From: RGIG8775 sp045612185
GTDB taxonomy: Bacteria; Bacillota; Clostridia; Oscillospirales; CAG-272
DNA length: 64,000 nt
NCBI GenBank assembly: GCA_045612185.1
Contig: JAZKYO010000100.1
Span: 19,529-83,528 of the forward strand
Reading direction: 5' to 3'
The notes under the pieces are model-generated. The model saw nothing but the letters and a program-made list of their open reading frames with translations. It was not told where the DNA came from and ran no database searches. How positions within the stretch are numbered: the first letter of the stretch is position 1; each line of letters starts with the position of its first letter. This document shows positions 35,221-44,331 of this stretch, piece by piece. Both the position numbers and the translations under genes were made by a program.

Positions 35221-35931
35221 CTACTTTGCCGCTCTGATAGCATCTCTGAGGTCGATATTGCCCGTATAAATGGCTTTTCCGACAATTGCGCCGTACATTC
35301 CCATTGCCGAGAGCTTTTCTATATCCTCAACGGTAGAAACTCCGCCCGAAGCCACAAAATTCATTGTGAATCTCTCCGAAAGCCTTTTATAAAGCTCGGT
35401 ATTTGTACCGCCAAGCATTCCGTCCTTTGAGATGTCGGTGCAAATTATTGTGGAAACACCGTCCTTTTGCAGTTTTTCGCAAAAGTCAAAGCATTCAAGC
35501 GTCGAAATTTCCTTCCACCCCTTAATTGCCACCATTCCGTCCTTGATATCAACTCCTACGGCAATTATTTCGCCGTAAAGCGCAAGCGCCTCTTTAAGAA
35601 ACTCGGGGTCGGACACCGCCGCCGTACCTATTATAACGCGAGACACACCTGCCTCAATATAGCGTTTTACAGTCTCCAGACTGCGGATTCCGCCGCCTAT
35701 CTCAACCTTTAGTCCAACTTTGGCAATTTCGGCAACCGTTGCGAAATTTGCGGTACTTCCGTCACGCGCTCCGTCAAGGTCGACAACGTGTATCCACTCT
35801 GCGCCAGATTCCTTGAATTTCTTTGCCATCTCGGGGGGACAGTCGCTGTACACCGTTACCTCGTTGTAATCGCCTTTTTTTAATCTGACGGCTTTGCCGC
35901 CAAGCAAATCTATTGCGGGAAAAATTTTCAT
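35221..35931 (-). CDS. hisA: ProFAR isomerase
   Basis: 236 residues, (beta-alpha)8 barrel related to HisF: catalytic Asp8 in F-P-A-I-D-L-L-G-G-K and 'ICTDISKDGMLGG' holding the second Asp. It isomerises ProFAR to PRFAR, step 4. It lies between hisH and hisF, as in many Clostridia. Confidence 0.97.
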   Translation of the reverse strand: MKIFPAIDLLGGKAVRLKKGDYNEVTVYSDCPPEMAKKFKESGAEWIHVVDLDGARDGSTANFATVAEIAKVGLKVEIGGGIRSLETVKRYIEAGVSRVIIGTAAVSDPEFLKEALALYGEIIAVGVDIKDGMVAIKGWKEISTLECFDFCEKLQKDGVSTIICTDISKDGMLGGTNTELYKRLSERFTMNFVASGGVSTVEDIEKLSAMGMYGAIVGKAIYTGNIDLRDAIRAAK

Positions 35932-35949
35932 TTGACAATCCTTTTCACA

Positions 35950-36567
35950 TCAAAGCTCACAAAACGCCTTGAGAATTTTGAGTCCCACATCACCGCTTTT
36001 TTCGGGGTGGAACTGACAGCCGTACACGTTGCGCGAGGCAACCGCGGCTGTAAGCGGAGCGCCATACTCTGAGGTGGCGATAACCGACTCTTCGCAATAA
36101 GCTCCATAATACGAATGGACGAAGTACACAAAATCGCCCTCGTTCAAATATTTGAATATCTCGTTTTTTTCTTTGTTTTTGGGAAAATTCAGTGAGTTCC
36201 AGCCTATGTGCGGAATTTTCAAACCATCTCCGATGACCTCGGATATGGGGCGAACCTCTCCTTTGATAAGCCCAAGCCCCTTATGCTCACCGTACTCAAA
36301 GCTTTTATCAAAAAGCATTTGCATACCAAGACATATGCCGAGAATCGGCTTACCTTTTGCCGCCTCGTCACATATAACCCTATCAAGTCCGCAATCGCGA
36401 AGCTTTTTTGCCGCGTCCTCAAATGCGCCCACACCGGGGAGCAAAATTTTGTCGGCTCTTCTAATCACGGCTTCGTCTCCGCTTACAACCGCATCCGCTC
36501 CGATTGCCGCCAGAGAGCTTTTTAGCGAGAAAAGATTTCCCACTCCGTAATCAACCACAGCTATCAT
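35950..36567 (-). CDS. hisH: Imidazole glycerol phosphate synthase, glutamine amidotransferase subunit
   Basis: 205 residues, class I glutamine amidotransferase: nucleophile Cys in G-I-C-L-G-M-Q (about residue 79) and the His/Glu pair in F-H-P-E-K-S near the C-terminus. It delivers ammonia through the HisF barrel. It overlaps hisB by 4 nt (ATGA). Confidence 0.97.
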   Translation of the reverse strand: MIAVVDYGVGNLFSLKSSLAAIGADAVVSGDEAVIRRADKILLPGVGAFEDAAKKLRDCGLDRVICDEAAKGKPILGICLGMQMLFDKSFEYGEHKGLGLIKGEVRPISEVIGDGLKIPHIGWNSLNFPKNKEKNEIFKYLNEGDFVYFVHSYYGAYCEESVIATSEYGAPLTAAVASRNVYGCQFHPEKSGDVGLKILKAFCEL

Positions 36568-37154
36568 AAAAGCACTCCTTTTGTTGAGGATACCTCTCCC
36601 GCAAACCTCGGGTCTGTTTCCACAGCCTTTGCAAGTGCTCTCGCAACGCCCTTAAATGCGCCCTCAATGATGTGGTGCGAATTCTTTCCGTCAAGCTGCT
36701 TGATATGGAGAGTGATTCCCGCGCGTCTTACAAACGCAACGAAGAACTCCTCCACAAGCTCGGTATCAAAGTCACCGACCTTCTGCGTGGGAATATCAAG
36801 TCCATAATTAAGCACGCTTCTGCCCGAAACGTCAACCGCTACCATAACGAGCGCCTCGTCCATTGGAAGAATAATATCACCGTAACGGATTATTCCGCGC
36901 GCCTCGCCAAGGGCCGCTTTGAAAGCGTCTCCAAGGCAGATTCCTATATCCTCGGCCGTGTGATGATAGTCGACATTTACATCCCCCACACACTTTACAG
37001 AGAGATCAAAACGCCCATGGTGCGCAAAAAGCTCAAGCATATGGTCAAGGAATCCGCAGCCTGTGTCAATCTCGCTTTTTCCGGTTCCGTCAATCTCTAT
37101 TTTAAGGGCAATATCGGTTTCACCCGTTTTTCTAATAATCTCGTTATTTCTCAT
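36564..37154 (-). CDS. hisB: Imidazoleglycerol-phosphate dehydratase
   Basis: 196 residues, the monofunctional dehydratase without the N-terminal phosphatase found in enterobacteria. Manganese-binding motifs 'GFLDHMLELFAHHGRFD', 'DYHHTAEDIGI' and 'NSHHIIEGAFK' are present. Step 6 of the pathway. hisC ends 3 bp upstream of the start. Confidence 0.97.
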   Translation of the reverse strand: MRNNEIIRKTGETDIALKIEIDGTGKSEIDTGCGFLDHMLELFAHHGRFDLSVKCVGDVNVDYHHTAEDIGICLGDAFKAALGEARGIIRYGDIILPMDEALVMVAVDVSGRSVLNYGLDIPTQKVGDFDTELVEEFFVAFVRRAGITLHIKQLDGKNSHHIIEGAFKGVARALAKAVETDPRFAGEVSSTKGVLL

Positions 37155-37157
37155 AAA

Positions 37158-38213
37158 TTACTCTCCTTTAAGAATATCCGAAACGGCGTTTACAAGGGCT
37201 TCCATCTGCTCCTTTGTACCCACGGTTATTCTCACGAAATTACTTATTCTGTCGCTTCCGAAGTATCTGACAAGGATTCCTCTCGCTTTCAGTCTTTCGT
37301 AAAGCTCCTTGCCGCTTATGCGGTCGCTTTCGGCAAAGATGAAGTTAGCCTTTGAATCAAGCACTCTGAATCCCATACCGCCAAGAGCCTCCGTGGCATA
37401 TTCACGCGCGGCAATTACCAACTTGCAATTGTCCATGTAATATTTATTATCTCTAACAGCCGCAATTCCCGCCGCCAAGGTGAGACGGTTTATTGAATAC
37501 GGGTTGGTTGAATACTTGATTTTTTCAAGGTCGGCAATAACTTCTTTATCAGCTATGGCAAATCCAAGTCTGCCACCTGCCAGCGAGCGTGATTTTGAAA
37601 AAGTTCCCACAACGAGAAGATTGCCATATTTCTTTGTAAGCTCAACACAGCTCTCACCGCCGAAATCGACGTACGCCTCGTCAACAAGCACCATATTGTC
37701 CTTGTTGCTTTTAAGTATATTCTCGATTACGTCAAGTCCCAGCGAAAGCCCCGTAGGCGCGTTGGGATTTGCGATAACCACGTTTTTGCCGACGTTCACA
37801 TAATCCTCGGGATTTATTGTGAAATCCGCGCGAAGCGGAATTTTTTTATATTCAACCCCGTAAAGCTCGGCATATACCTTATAAAATCCGTAGGTTATAT
37901 CGGGAAAAACCGCGCCGCCGTCGCAAAAGCCAAGGAAAAAGAAATTAAGAATATCGTCAGAGCCGTTCGAGACGTAGACGTTTTCCTTTTTCACTCCGTA
38001 AAGCTTTGCAAGCTCCTCTTTAAGCACCGCACAATCGGGGTCGGGATAGAGATTAAGCTTATCGGCGTTTTCCGTCACCGCCTCAAGCACGCCTTTTGAT
38101 GGCGGAAAGGGTGATTCGTTGGTATTTAATTTTATATACTGCATGTCCTTTGGCTGTTCACCCGGAGTGTACGCCTCAAGACCCGCATACTTTTTATTGA
38201 TAAATTTACTCAT
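37158..38213 (-). CDS. hisC: Histidinol-phosphate aminotransferase
   Basis: 351 residues, fold type I PLP enzyme: 'NANAPTG'-type motif (I-A-N-P-N-A-P-T-G), PLP lysine in T-F-S-K-S-R-S-L-A-G, and substrate arginine in 'NFVRITVGT'. It transaminates imidazole acetol phosphate. Sits between hisD and hisB in the operon. Confidence 0.96.
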   Translation of the reverse strand: MSKFINKKYAGLEAYTPGEQPKDMQYIKLNTNESPFPPSKGVLEAVTENADKLNLYPDPDCAVLKEELAKLYGVKKENVYVSNGSDDILNFFFLGFCDGGAVFPDITYGFYKVYAELYGVEYKKIPLRADFTINPEDYVNVGKNVVIANPNAPTGLSLGLDVIENILKSNKDNMVLVDEAYVDFGGESCVELTKKYGNLLVVGTFSKSRSLAGGRLGFAIADKEVIADLEKIKYSTNPYSINRLTLAAGIAAVRDNKYYMDNCKLVIAAREYATEALGGMGFRVLDSKANFIFAESDRISGKELYERLKARGILVRYFGSDRISNFVRITVGTKEQMEALVNAVSDILKGE

Positions 38214-38222
38214 TACGTCCTC

Positions 38223-39503
38223 TTATTTTTTGATATCTTTTCTGACCGTAGCGCTTCTTGCGTGTGCCGACAGCCCTTCCTTTTCGGCAAAATACGCCAC
38301 GTCGTCGCACACCTTAAGAAGCGCGTCCTCAGTATAGTAGGTAAACTGCGATTTCTTTACAAAATCGTCAACCGACAGAGGGCTTGAGAAGCGAGCCGTA
38401 CCGCTTGTGGGAAGCGTATGGTTAGGGCCGGCGAAATAGTCGCCAAGCGCCTCGGGGCAGTTCTTTCCGAGGAATATTGAGCCTGCGTGCTTAACAGCGT
38501 CAAGGTAGTCAAAGGGGTTGTCAACGCAAACCTCAAGATGCTCGGGAGCGAGGCGGTTGGAAATCTCTATTGCCTCGGGAATGTCCTTCGTAATAATGAT
38601 CTTTCCGTTGTTGTCAATAGAAGCTCTTGCGATTTCAGCTCTGGGAAGAAGCGCTATCTGTCTGTCAAGCTCCGCGGCAACCTCGTTTGCGAGCGTCTCG
38701 GAATCGGTAACAAGCACCGCGCTTGCAAGCTTATCGTGTTCAGCCTGCGAAAGCATATCAGCCGCTACTACGCGCGCGTCGCAGGTTTCGTCGGCAACGA
38801 TGAGAATTTCGCTTGGGCCTGCTATCATATCAATAGCAACTCTGCCAAACACCTGCTTTTTAGCCTCGGCTACGAAGGCGTTACCGGGACCGACAATTTT
38901 ATCTACCTTGGGAACACTCTCGGTTCCGTAAGCGAGAGCCGCCACAGCCTGAGCGCCTCCAATTTTGAAAACTCTGTCAACGCCAGCTATTTTTGCCGCT
39001 GCCAAAATCACGGGATTAACCTTTCCGTCCTTTGATGGGGGCGTTACCATAACTATCTCGGCACACCCCGCAATTTTTGCGGGAATACAGTTCATAAGCA
39101 CCGATGAAGGGTAAGCCGCCGTACCTCCCGGCACGTAAAGCCCCACCTTTTCTATGGGCATTACCTTTTGTCCCTTAACCACTCCGTTTTCTTCGGACAT
39201 AACAAAGCTGTTTCTTACCTGACGTCTGTGAAAAGCCTCGATATTTACCGCCGCACGGCGGATAACGTCCTTGAACTCACCGTCCACAAGCGCCAACGCC
39301 TCGTCAAACTCAGCCTCGCTGACTTCAAGTGAGTCAAGCACCGCTTTATCAAATTTCTCGCAATATCTGTAAAGCGCCTCATCACCGTTTTTTACTACGT
39401 CGGCAATTATCTCCGAAACCACAGCCGAGGTATCAAGTCCCTTGATATCTCGAAGAAATATCTCGTTTTCGTTTACTTCGTTGTATTTGTAGATCTTAAT
39501 CAT
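38223..39503 (-). CDS. hisD: Histidinol dehydrogenase
   Basis: 426 residues from ATG 39503 (an in-frame extension to 39551 lies within hisG). Signature 'MIAGPSEILIVADETCDARV' with zinc- and NAD-binding residues, and 'GPNHTLPTSGTARF' near residue 355. It oxidises histidinol to histidine in two steps. Overlaps hisG by 4 nt. Confidence 0.97.
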   Translation of the reverse strand: MIKIYKYNEVNENEIFLRDIKGLDTSAVVSEIIADVVKNGDEALYRYCEKFDKAVLDSLEVSEAEFDEALALVDGEFKDVIRRAAVNIEAFHRRQVRNSFVMSEENGVVKGQKVMPIEKVGLYVPGGTAAYPSSVLMNCIPAKIAGCAEIVMVTPPSKDGKVNPVILAAAKIAGVDRVFKIGGAQAVAALAYGTESVPKVDKIVGPGNAFVAEAKKQVFGRVAIDMIAGPSEILIVADETCDARVVAADMLSQAEHDKLASAVLVTDSETLANEVAAELDRQIALLPRAEIARASIDNNGKIIITKDIPEAIEISNRLAPEHLEVCVDNPFDYLDAVKHAGSIFLGKNCPEALGDYFAGPNHTLPTSGTARFSSPLSVDDFVKKSQFTYYTEDALLKVCDDVAYFAEKEGLSAHARSATVRKDIKK

Positions 39504-40141
39504 TGTTTTTTCTTTTCCTCTGCTCTGCAATATTCCTCTACCTTTTCGCAAAGCGCGCTGATTTCGGAATTTTTGAATTTATAGCTTGCCTTATTGGCAA
39601 TAAGTCTCGCGCTGATGGGCACGATAGTTTCAATTGGCTCAAGATTGTTCTCAAGCAAGGTCTTTCCGGTTTCTACTATATCCACGATAACGTCGGAAAG
39701 TCCGAGTATGGGCGCAAGCTCTATTGAGCCGTTGAGCTTGATTATATCAATAATTCTGCTCTTTTGAGCGTAGTAAGTCTTTGCGATCCGCGTAAATTTT
39801 GTAGCTACACGGAGAGTTTTTTGCGGGTCGTCCCTGAAATCCTTTTTAGCGGCAACCGCCATACGGCACTTGCCCATTCCAAGGTCGCAAAGCTCGTAAA
39901 CGTCGGGCTCGTACTCAAGCAAAATATCTTTGCCCGCTACGCCTATATCCGCCGCTCCCCTCTCGACGTAAATGGCAACGTCCGAAGGCTTTACCCAGAA
40001 ATATCTTACTCCTGCTTCCTCATTTTCGAAAATAAGCTTTCGGTTTTCCTCGCGAATAGAGGGGCATTCATAGCCCGCCGCCGCGAATATATCATACACC
40101 TTCTCGCCAAGTCTGCCCTTGGGGAGAGCCACATTAATCAT
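39500..40141 (-). CDS. hisG: ATP phosphoribosyltransferase, short form
   Basis: 213 residues from ATG 40141; start 'MINVALPKGRLGEKVYDIF'. The signature 'IGVAGKDILLEYEPDVYELCDLG' (split here by reading) and the PRPP loop 'ELAPILGLSDVIVDIVETGKTL' mark HisG. The C-terminal regulatory ACT-like domain is missing, so this is the short form that needs HisZ. It catalyses the first, feedback-controlled step. hisZ lies directly upstream with an 8-nt overlap. Confidence 0.96.
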   Translation of the reverse strand: MINVALPKGRLGEKVYDIFAAAGYECPSIREENRKLIFENEEAGVRYFWVKPSDVAIYVERGAADIGVAGKDILLEYEPDVYELCDLGMGKCRMAVAAKKDFRDDPQKTLRVATKFTRIAKTYYAQKSRIIDIIKLNGSIELAPILGLSDVIVDIVETGKTLLENNLEPIETIVPISARLIANKASYKFKNSEISALCEKVEEYCRAEEKKKQ

Positions 40142-41258
40142 TGTTTTCAAGGATTTCAAAGCCTCCTCTTCTTACTGCGGCAAGCTGTCTGTACTTAACC
40201 CTGCCGTCGTTGGTCTTTTGCACCTTTACGCTCTTCCCATAGCTTGACAGCAGCTTTACCGCATCGATTATATCTTTTGCCGACGCCTCGTCATAGGTAA
40301 GAAGCACGTCAACATCAAAATATTCTCCGCTGTCGCCAAAGCGTTCAAGCAGGTCAAGATACACTGCAAAGCCTATGGCACTTGAGCTTTTGCCCATTTT
40401 TTTAAGCAGATTGTCGTAGCGCCCGCCCGAAAGCACGCCCGTGGGAATTCCGTCAATAAATCCTCGGAATATAATTCCGTTATAATAGTTCATATCGTTG
40501 ACAATTGAGAAATCAAGGAACACTCTGTCCTCAAAGCCGTACACCCTGATTATCTCAACTAGTGACGCAAGCTCCTCGTACGCGCCGCGCATCTCGTCGT
40601 TGCGCACCAATGGCAAAAGCTCTCCAAGCATTTTTGAAATAGGACCGTAAAGCTTTGCGAGCTTACAGATGTCCTCGCATCCGTCCGCAGCTATTCCCGC
40701 GTTTTCGCAAAGGGAGCGGATAGAGTGAATGTTTTTATCTCCCATGAGTCTGAGAAGCTCTCTGCGAGTTATCTCATTATCCGAAAGGCTTTCAAGAAGC
40801 GCCGAAACAAATCCGAGATGCGAAAGGTCAAGCACGTATTTTTTGCTTATCGACTCAAGGCTTTTTGCCGCCAGCATAATAACCTCCCCCACCGAATAGG
40901 TATCGATATCACCTATGCACTCAAGACCGGTCTGCATTATTTCCTTGAACTCGCCCGAGCCCTGTGAGGTACGGTAAACGTTCTCATTATAGTATACCTT
41001 CTGTATACTGTTCGCCTCGTCGATTGAGTTCTTTACGATAGAAAGCGTTACGTCAGGCTTAAGCGCCATAAGCTTTCCATCGGTATCGGTAAAGGTCAGC
41101 ACGTTATCGCTTACAAGAAAACTCTTGTTCTGCACGTAGAGGTCGTATTCCTCGAATTTGCTGACTTTATATCTTATATATCCGTACTTTCGGTAAAGCT
41201 GACCCAGCCCAAACGCTGCGCGCTCACCGTTTTCAAGCACCTTTTCGTCAAATTTCAT
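40134..41258 (-). CDS. hisZ: ATP phosphoribosyltransferase regulatory subunit
   Basis: 374 residues from ATG 41258 (GGAGAGTAAT upstream; the ORF could start at 41270). It resembles the catalytic core of histidyl-tRNA synthetase ('MALKPDVTLSIVKN', 'GGRYDNLLKKMGKSSSAIGF') but lacks the full anticodon-binding domain, as HisZ does. It forms a hetero-octamer with short HisG and gives it histidine feedback inhibition. First enzyme gene of the operon. Confidence 0.93.
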   Translation of the reverse strand: MKFDEKVLENGERAAFGLGQLYRKYGYIRYKVSKFEEYDLYVQNKSFLVSDNVLTFTDTDGKLMALKPDVTLSIVKNSIDEANSIQKVYYNENVYRTSQGSGEFKEIMQTGLECIGDIDTYSVGEVIMLAAKSLESISKKYVLDLSHLGFVSALLESLSDNEITRRELLRLMGDKNIHSIRSLCENAGIAADGCEDICKLAKLYGPISKMLGELLPLVRNDEMRGAYEELASLVEIIRVYGFEDRVFLDFSIVNDMNYYNGIIFRGFIDGIPTGVLSGGRYDNLLKKMGKSSSAIGFAVYLDLLERFGDSGEYFDVDVLLTYDEASAKDIIDAVKLLSSYGKSVKVQKTNDGRVKYRQLAAVRRGGFEILENND

Positions 41259-41270
41259 ATTACTCTCCAA

Positions 41271-41564
41271 TCAGTTCTTTTTCACAATCCGTTCAAGAAC
41301 GGCTTTATAAGCGCCTGTACCGTAGCTGTAGCTTCTGTTTACTCTGCTTATAGTAGCGGTGCTTGCGCCTGTCTCCTCGGCTATTTTGTTATAAACAGCC
41401 TGCTCGGAAAGCATCTTTGCCACTACAACGCGCTGAGATATGTCAAGTATTTCCTTTGTTGTCATTATGTCCTCAAGAAAAGCCTTGCATTCTTCTTCGC
41501 TTTCAAGGCTCATTAACGCCTTCACAAGAAGGTCTACACTTTCATTGTCAAGTATATGTGCCAA
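41271..41564 (-). CDS. yerC: YerC/YecD TrpR-related regulator
   Basis: 97 residues. 'TTKEILDISQRVVVAKML' and the HTH 'VYNKIAEETGASTATISRVNR' give a TrpR-like repressor fold. Members of this family are found next to histidine or tryptophan genes in Firmicutes, and this one is the first gene of the his operon, 12 bp from hisZ. It probably represses the operon when histidine is plentiful (inference from position). Confidence 0.9.
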   Translation of the reverse strand: MAHILDNESVDLLVKALMSLESEEECKAFLEDIMTTKEILDISQRVVVAKMLSEQAVYNKIAEETGASTATISRVNRSYSYGTGAYKAVLERIVKKN

Positions 41565-41598
41565 TATTATTCCCTCTCTTTCGCTTTATCGCTTTAAT

Positions 41599-41627
41599 AT
41601 GATAACACAATAAACTGATAAAGTCAA
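41599..41627 (-). promoter_or_regulatory. Promoter of the his operon
   Basis: On the minus strand TTGACT (41627-41622), 17-bp spacer, TATCAT (41604-41599). A tandem TCGCTTTA-TCGCTTTA (41581-41596, plus strand) just downstream could be an operator. No T-box or riboswitch-like leader fits in the ~35-nt 5' region. Confidence 0.75.
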
Positions 41628-41773
41628 GAGCTTTTGCGGATTTTTATACATATTTGTACATATAAACAAAACAACAGCAAAAAAGTGGGCAGAATAATAA
41701 AAAATGCTGATTTTTTGGAAAACTTTCGGCATAATAATATTGATAGGCAAAGATGCGGAAAGGGGGGCTATAC

Positions 41774-42892
41774 GTGAAAACCGATTGGCAAAAGCTTGCC
41801 TCAATAGGAATATGTATCACGCTGGCGTTTTTGGCTATTTTTCTGCTCGGCAAATACATGATAGCCATTTTTCTTCCCTTTATTATCGCGTGGATAATGG
41901 CATGTCTGACAAACGCCATTTCAAACGGAATTCGCACCAAAATAAAAATTCCCAAAAGGCTTTGCGCCGTTGCGGTTCTTATACTGCTTTTCGTTGCTGT
42001 CGGCTGGCTTTTATTTTTTGGCGCAAACAAGTTTTTTACCGAGATTGAAAACTTTATCGGCAGGCTTACCTCCGAGGGAGGCTCGCTTTCTCAAAGACTT
42101 TCCGAAATAGCGCAAGTATTCAACGATTTGGGCTCACACATTCCGTTAGTGAACGAATTGAAAAACAACGAGCAGTTTTTACTTGGCGGAGAAAAGATAG
42201 ACGAGGTACTGATATCTTTTTTAAAGGGACTTGCCGCCGATTTGGGAACGGCGCTAACCTCTTTCGCCACTGCCGCGGTAAAGGCACTGCCTTCAATAGC
42301 CCTCTTCGTTATAATCAGCATAATCGCGTCTTTTTATTTTGCTATTGACTTTGAGACTATAAACGATTGGATATTGCGCGTTTTGCCAAAATCATTAAGA
42401 CGAAAAGTACCGCGGATAAAAGCGCATACGAAATCTTTGGCGGCTCGCTATTTGAAGGCCTATTCAATCCTCATGGCTCTTACCTTTTTTGAGCTTTATA
42501 TCGGGCTTGGGATAATGGGAGTGGATTACTCATTTTTGTTGGCACTCGGCATTTCTTTTCTTGATGCGCTCCCCATTTTCGGCGTGGGAACGGTGCTTAT
42601 TCCATGGGCTGTTCTGTCCTTTATCACCCACGATTTCGCACTCGGCTTTGGATTGGTAATTCTTTGGGCGTTAGTAAGCGTTATAAGGCAGATTATTGAG
42701 CCGCGAATTATTGGCGGCACTATCGGACTTCACCCAATTGTCACGCTTATCGGAATGTACGTGGGATTCAGGCTTTTCAGCATTGTGGGCATGTTCCTTG
42801 CCCCTGCCGTCATAATTGCCGCAAGGACTTATTTTGGAAAAAAGGTGATAGAAAGCCCGATATCTGCTATTGACAGCGAACAAAAAAAGTGA
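41774..42892 (+). CDS. ytvI: AI-2E family / sporulation membrane protein YtvI-like
   Basis: 372 residues from GTG 41774 (AAAGGGGGG upstream). About seven to eight membrane segments; C-terminal conserved 'DALPIFGVGTVLIPWAVLSF' and 'IIEPRIIGGTIGLHPIVTLI' define the AI-2E/PerM family. In Clostridia this subtype is YtvI, linked to sporulation, but transport substrates are unknown. Spore-former context supports ytvI. Symbol uncertain. Confidence 0.75.
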   Translation: MKTDWQKLASIGICITLAFLAIFLLGKYMIAIFLPFIIAWIMACLTNAISNGIRTKIKIPKRLCAVAVLILLFVAVGWLLFFGANKFFTEIENFIGRLTSEGGSLSQRLSEIAQVFNDLGSHIPLVNELKNNEQFLLGGEKIDEVLISFLKGLAADLGTALTSFATAAVKALPSIALFVIISIIASFYFAIDFETINDWILRVLPKSLRRKVPRIKAHTKSLAARYLKAYSILMALTFFELYIGLGIMGVDYSFLLALGISFLDALPIFGVGTVLIPWAVLSFITHDFALGFGLVILWALVSVIRQIIEPRIIGGTIGLHPIVTLIGMYVGFRLFSIVGMFLAPAVIIAARTYFGKKVIESPISAIDSEQKK

Positions 42893-42898
42893 TATGAT
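42870..42898 (+). promoter_or_regulatory. Promoter of cysK
   Basis: TTGACA (42870-42875), 17 bp, TATGAT (42893-42898). The -35 lies inside the end of the ytvI-like gene. Only about 25 nt remain before the cysK start, too short for a leader riboswitch. Confidence 0.7.
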
Positions 42899-42926
42899 AT
42901 TCTTATCCTAAAACCGAGGTAAAACA

Positions 42927-43856
42927 ATGAAAACAGCAAAAAGTATAATTGAACTTATAGGAAAAACTCCGATTTTAGAGCCCACCAATTACGAAAAGGA
43001 CAACGGTGTAAACGCAACTTTACTTTGCAAGCTTGAATATCTCAATCCCGCGGGAAGCGTTAAGGACCGCGCGGCGCTTGGTATGATAGAGGCGGCAGAG
43101 GCCGAAGGCAAGCTGAAAAAAGGCTCTGTAATTATTGAGCCCACAAGCGGCAACACGGGCATAGGACTTGCCGCTATTTCCGCTTACAAGGGCTACAAGG
43201 TTATTTTGACAATGCCCGAAACCATGAGTATTGAGCGCAGAAAGCTGCTTGCGGCATACGGTGCCGAAATTGTGCTTACAGACGGAACAAAAGGCATGCA
43301 AGGCGCGGTAGAAAAGGCTGAAGAACTTGCGAAAAATATTGAAAACAGCTTTATTCCATCTCAGTTTGATAACCGTGAAAACGCAAACGCTCACATAAAA
43401 ACAACGGGTCCCGAAATTTGGGAGGACACCGACGGAAAGGTTGACTTTTTCGTGGCGGGCGTTGGCACGGGCGGCACGCTTACGGGAGTTGGTGAATATC
43501 TGAAATCCAAAAATCCAAACATCAAAATTGTAGCGGTTGAGCCCGAAACGTCACCGCTTTTGTCAAAGGGCTACGCGGGCGCGCACGGACTTCAGGGCAT
43601 TGGAGCAAACTTTGTTCCCTCTCTGTTAAACCGCGATATTTATGACGAAATAATAACAGTTACCAACGACGAGGCGTATACTGCTGCCCGCGCGTTGGCA
43701 AAGCGCGAGGGAATACTTGTGGGGATCACGTCGGGGGCAGCGCTTCACGCGGCAACGTGTATTGCCAAGCGCAAAGAAAATATTGGTAAAACAATTGTGG
43801 TACTTCTTCCCGACACGGGTGACAGATATTTGTCCACCCCATTGTTTGAGAATTAA
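42927..43856 (+). CDS. cysK: Cysteine synthase A (O-acetylserine sulfhydrylase)
   Basis: 309 residues, fold type II PLP enzyme: PLP Lys46 in N-P-A-G-S-V-K-D-R, substrate loop 'EPTSGNTGIGLA', and phosphate-binding 'GVGTGGTLTGVGEY'. It condenses O-acetylserine with sulfide to make cysteine. Stands alone with its own promoter. Confidence 0.96.
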   Translation: MKTAKSIIELIGKTPILEPTNYEKDNGVNATLLCKLEYLNPAGSVKDRAALGMIEAAEAEGKLKKGSVIIEPTSGNTGIGLAAISAYKGYKVILTMPETMSIERRKLLAAYGAEIVLTDGTKGMQGAVEKAEELAKNIENSFIPSQFDNRENANAHIKTTGPEIWEDTDGKVDFFVAGVGTGGTLTGVGEYLKSKNPNIKIVAVEPETSPLLSKGYAGAHGLQGIGANFVPSLLNRDIYDEIITVTNDEAYTAARALAKREGILVGITSGAALHAATCIAKRKENIGKTIVVLLPDTGDRYLSTPLFEN

Positions 43857-43956
43857 AAAAATTTGTAATCAAACAGCCAAAGATTACAAACTTATTCAAA
43901 CAATTGTGCCAAAAATTAATTTTTTTAAAACAATTATTGAAAATCGCAAAAAATCC

Positions 43957-43985
43957 TTGAATTTTACAAAGATTTGTAGTATAAT
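43957..43985 (+). promoter_or_regulatory. Strong promoter of the small conserved gene
   Basis: TTGAAT (43957-43962), 17 bp, TATAAT (43980-43985). Confidence 0.8.
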
Positions 43986-44026
43986 ATACTTGTTAAATAA
44001 AAATTGAAAGAAAGGAGGCCCAAACA

Positions 44027-44260
44027 ATGCAAAAGAAACTCTGCAAAGTCGTTTACGACACAGACAACGCTACCCTCGTTAAGAAGGTTACTTTCGGTGA
44101 ATTCGGTGATAGCACAGGATACGAAGAAACACTTTACCAGACCCCCAACGGTCTTTATTTTGTATATGTAAACGGCGGCCCCGACTCGATCTATCCCAAG
44201 GAAGATATTATGCGTCTTTCCAAGGAAAAGGCTGAGGCTTGGCTTAAAGAACATAACTGA
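44027..44260 (+). CDS. Small conserved protein of unknown function
   Basis: 77 residues, soluble, beta-strands then a C-terminal helix ('EDIMRLSKEKAEAWLKEHN'). 'YQTPNGLYFVYVNGGPDSIY' is the central motif. It has its own consensus promoter, AAAGGAGG ribosome site and terminator, which suggests abundant, independent expression. I do not recognise a named family; no metal-binding or catalytic motif is visible. Confidence 0.8.
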   Translation: MQKKLCKVVYDTDNATLVKKVTFGEFGDSTGYEETLYQTPNGLYFVYVNGGPDSIYPKEDIMRLSKEKAEAWLKEHN

Positions 44261-44268
44261 TAAAACCA

Positions 44269-44301
44269 AAAAAGGACGTCTGTTTGCAGGCGTCCTTTTG
44301 C
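44269..44301 (+). terminator. Terminator after small conserved gene
   Basis: AAAAGGACGTC pairs with GGCGTCCTTTT around TGTTTGCA. Confidence 0.8.
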
Positions 44302-44331
44302 TTTGATTACCATTGGAGAGGAATTAACAAC

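Noticed and set aside
40134..41258. Annotation as histidyl-tRNA synthetase
   Set aside because: Lacks the full anticodon-binding domain and sits beside short HisG in the his operon, so HisZ fits better.
41565..41773. T-box or histidine riboswitch before the his operon
   Set aside because: The leader between promoter and yerC start is only about 35 nt and shows no such structure.
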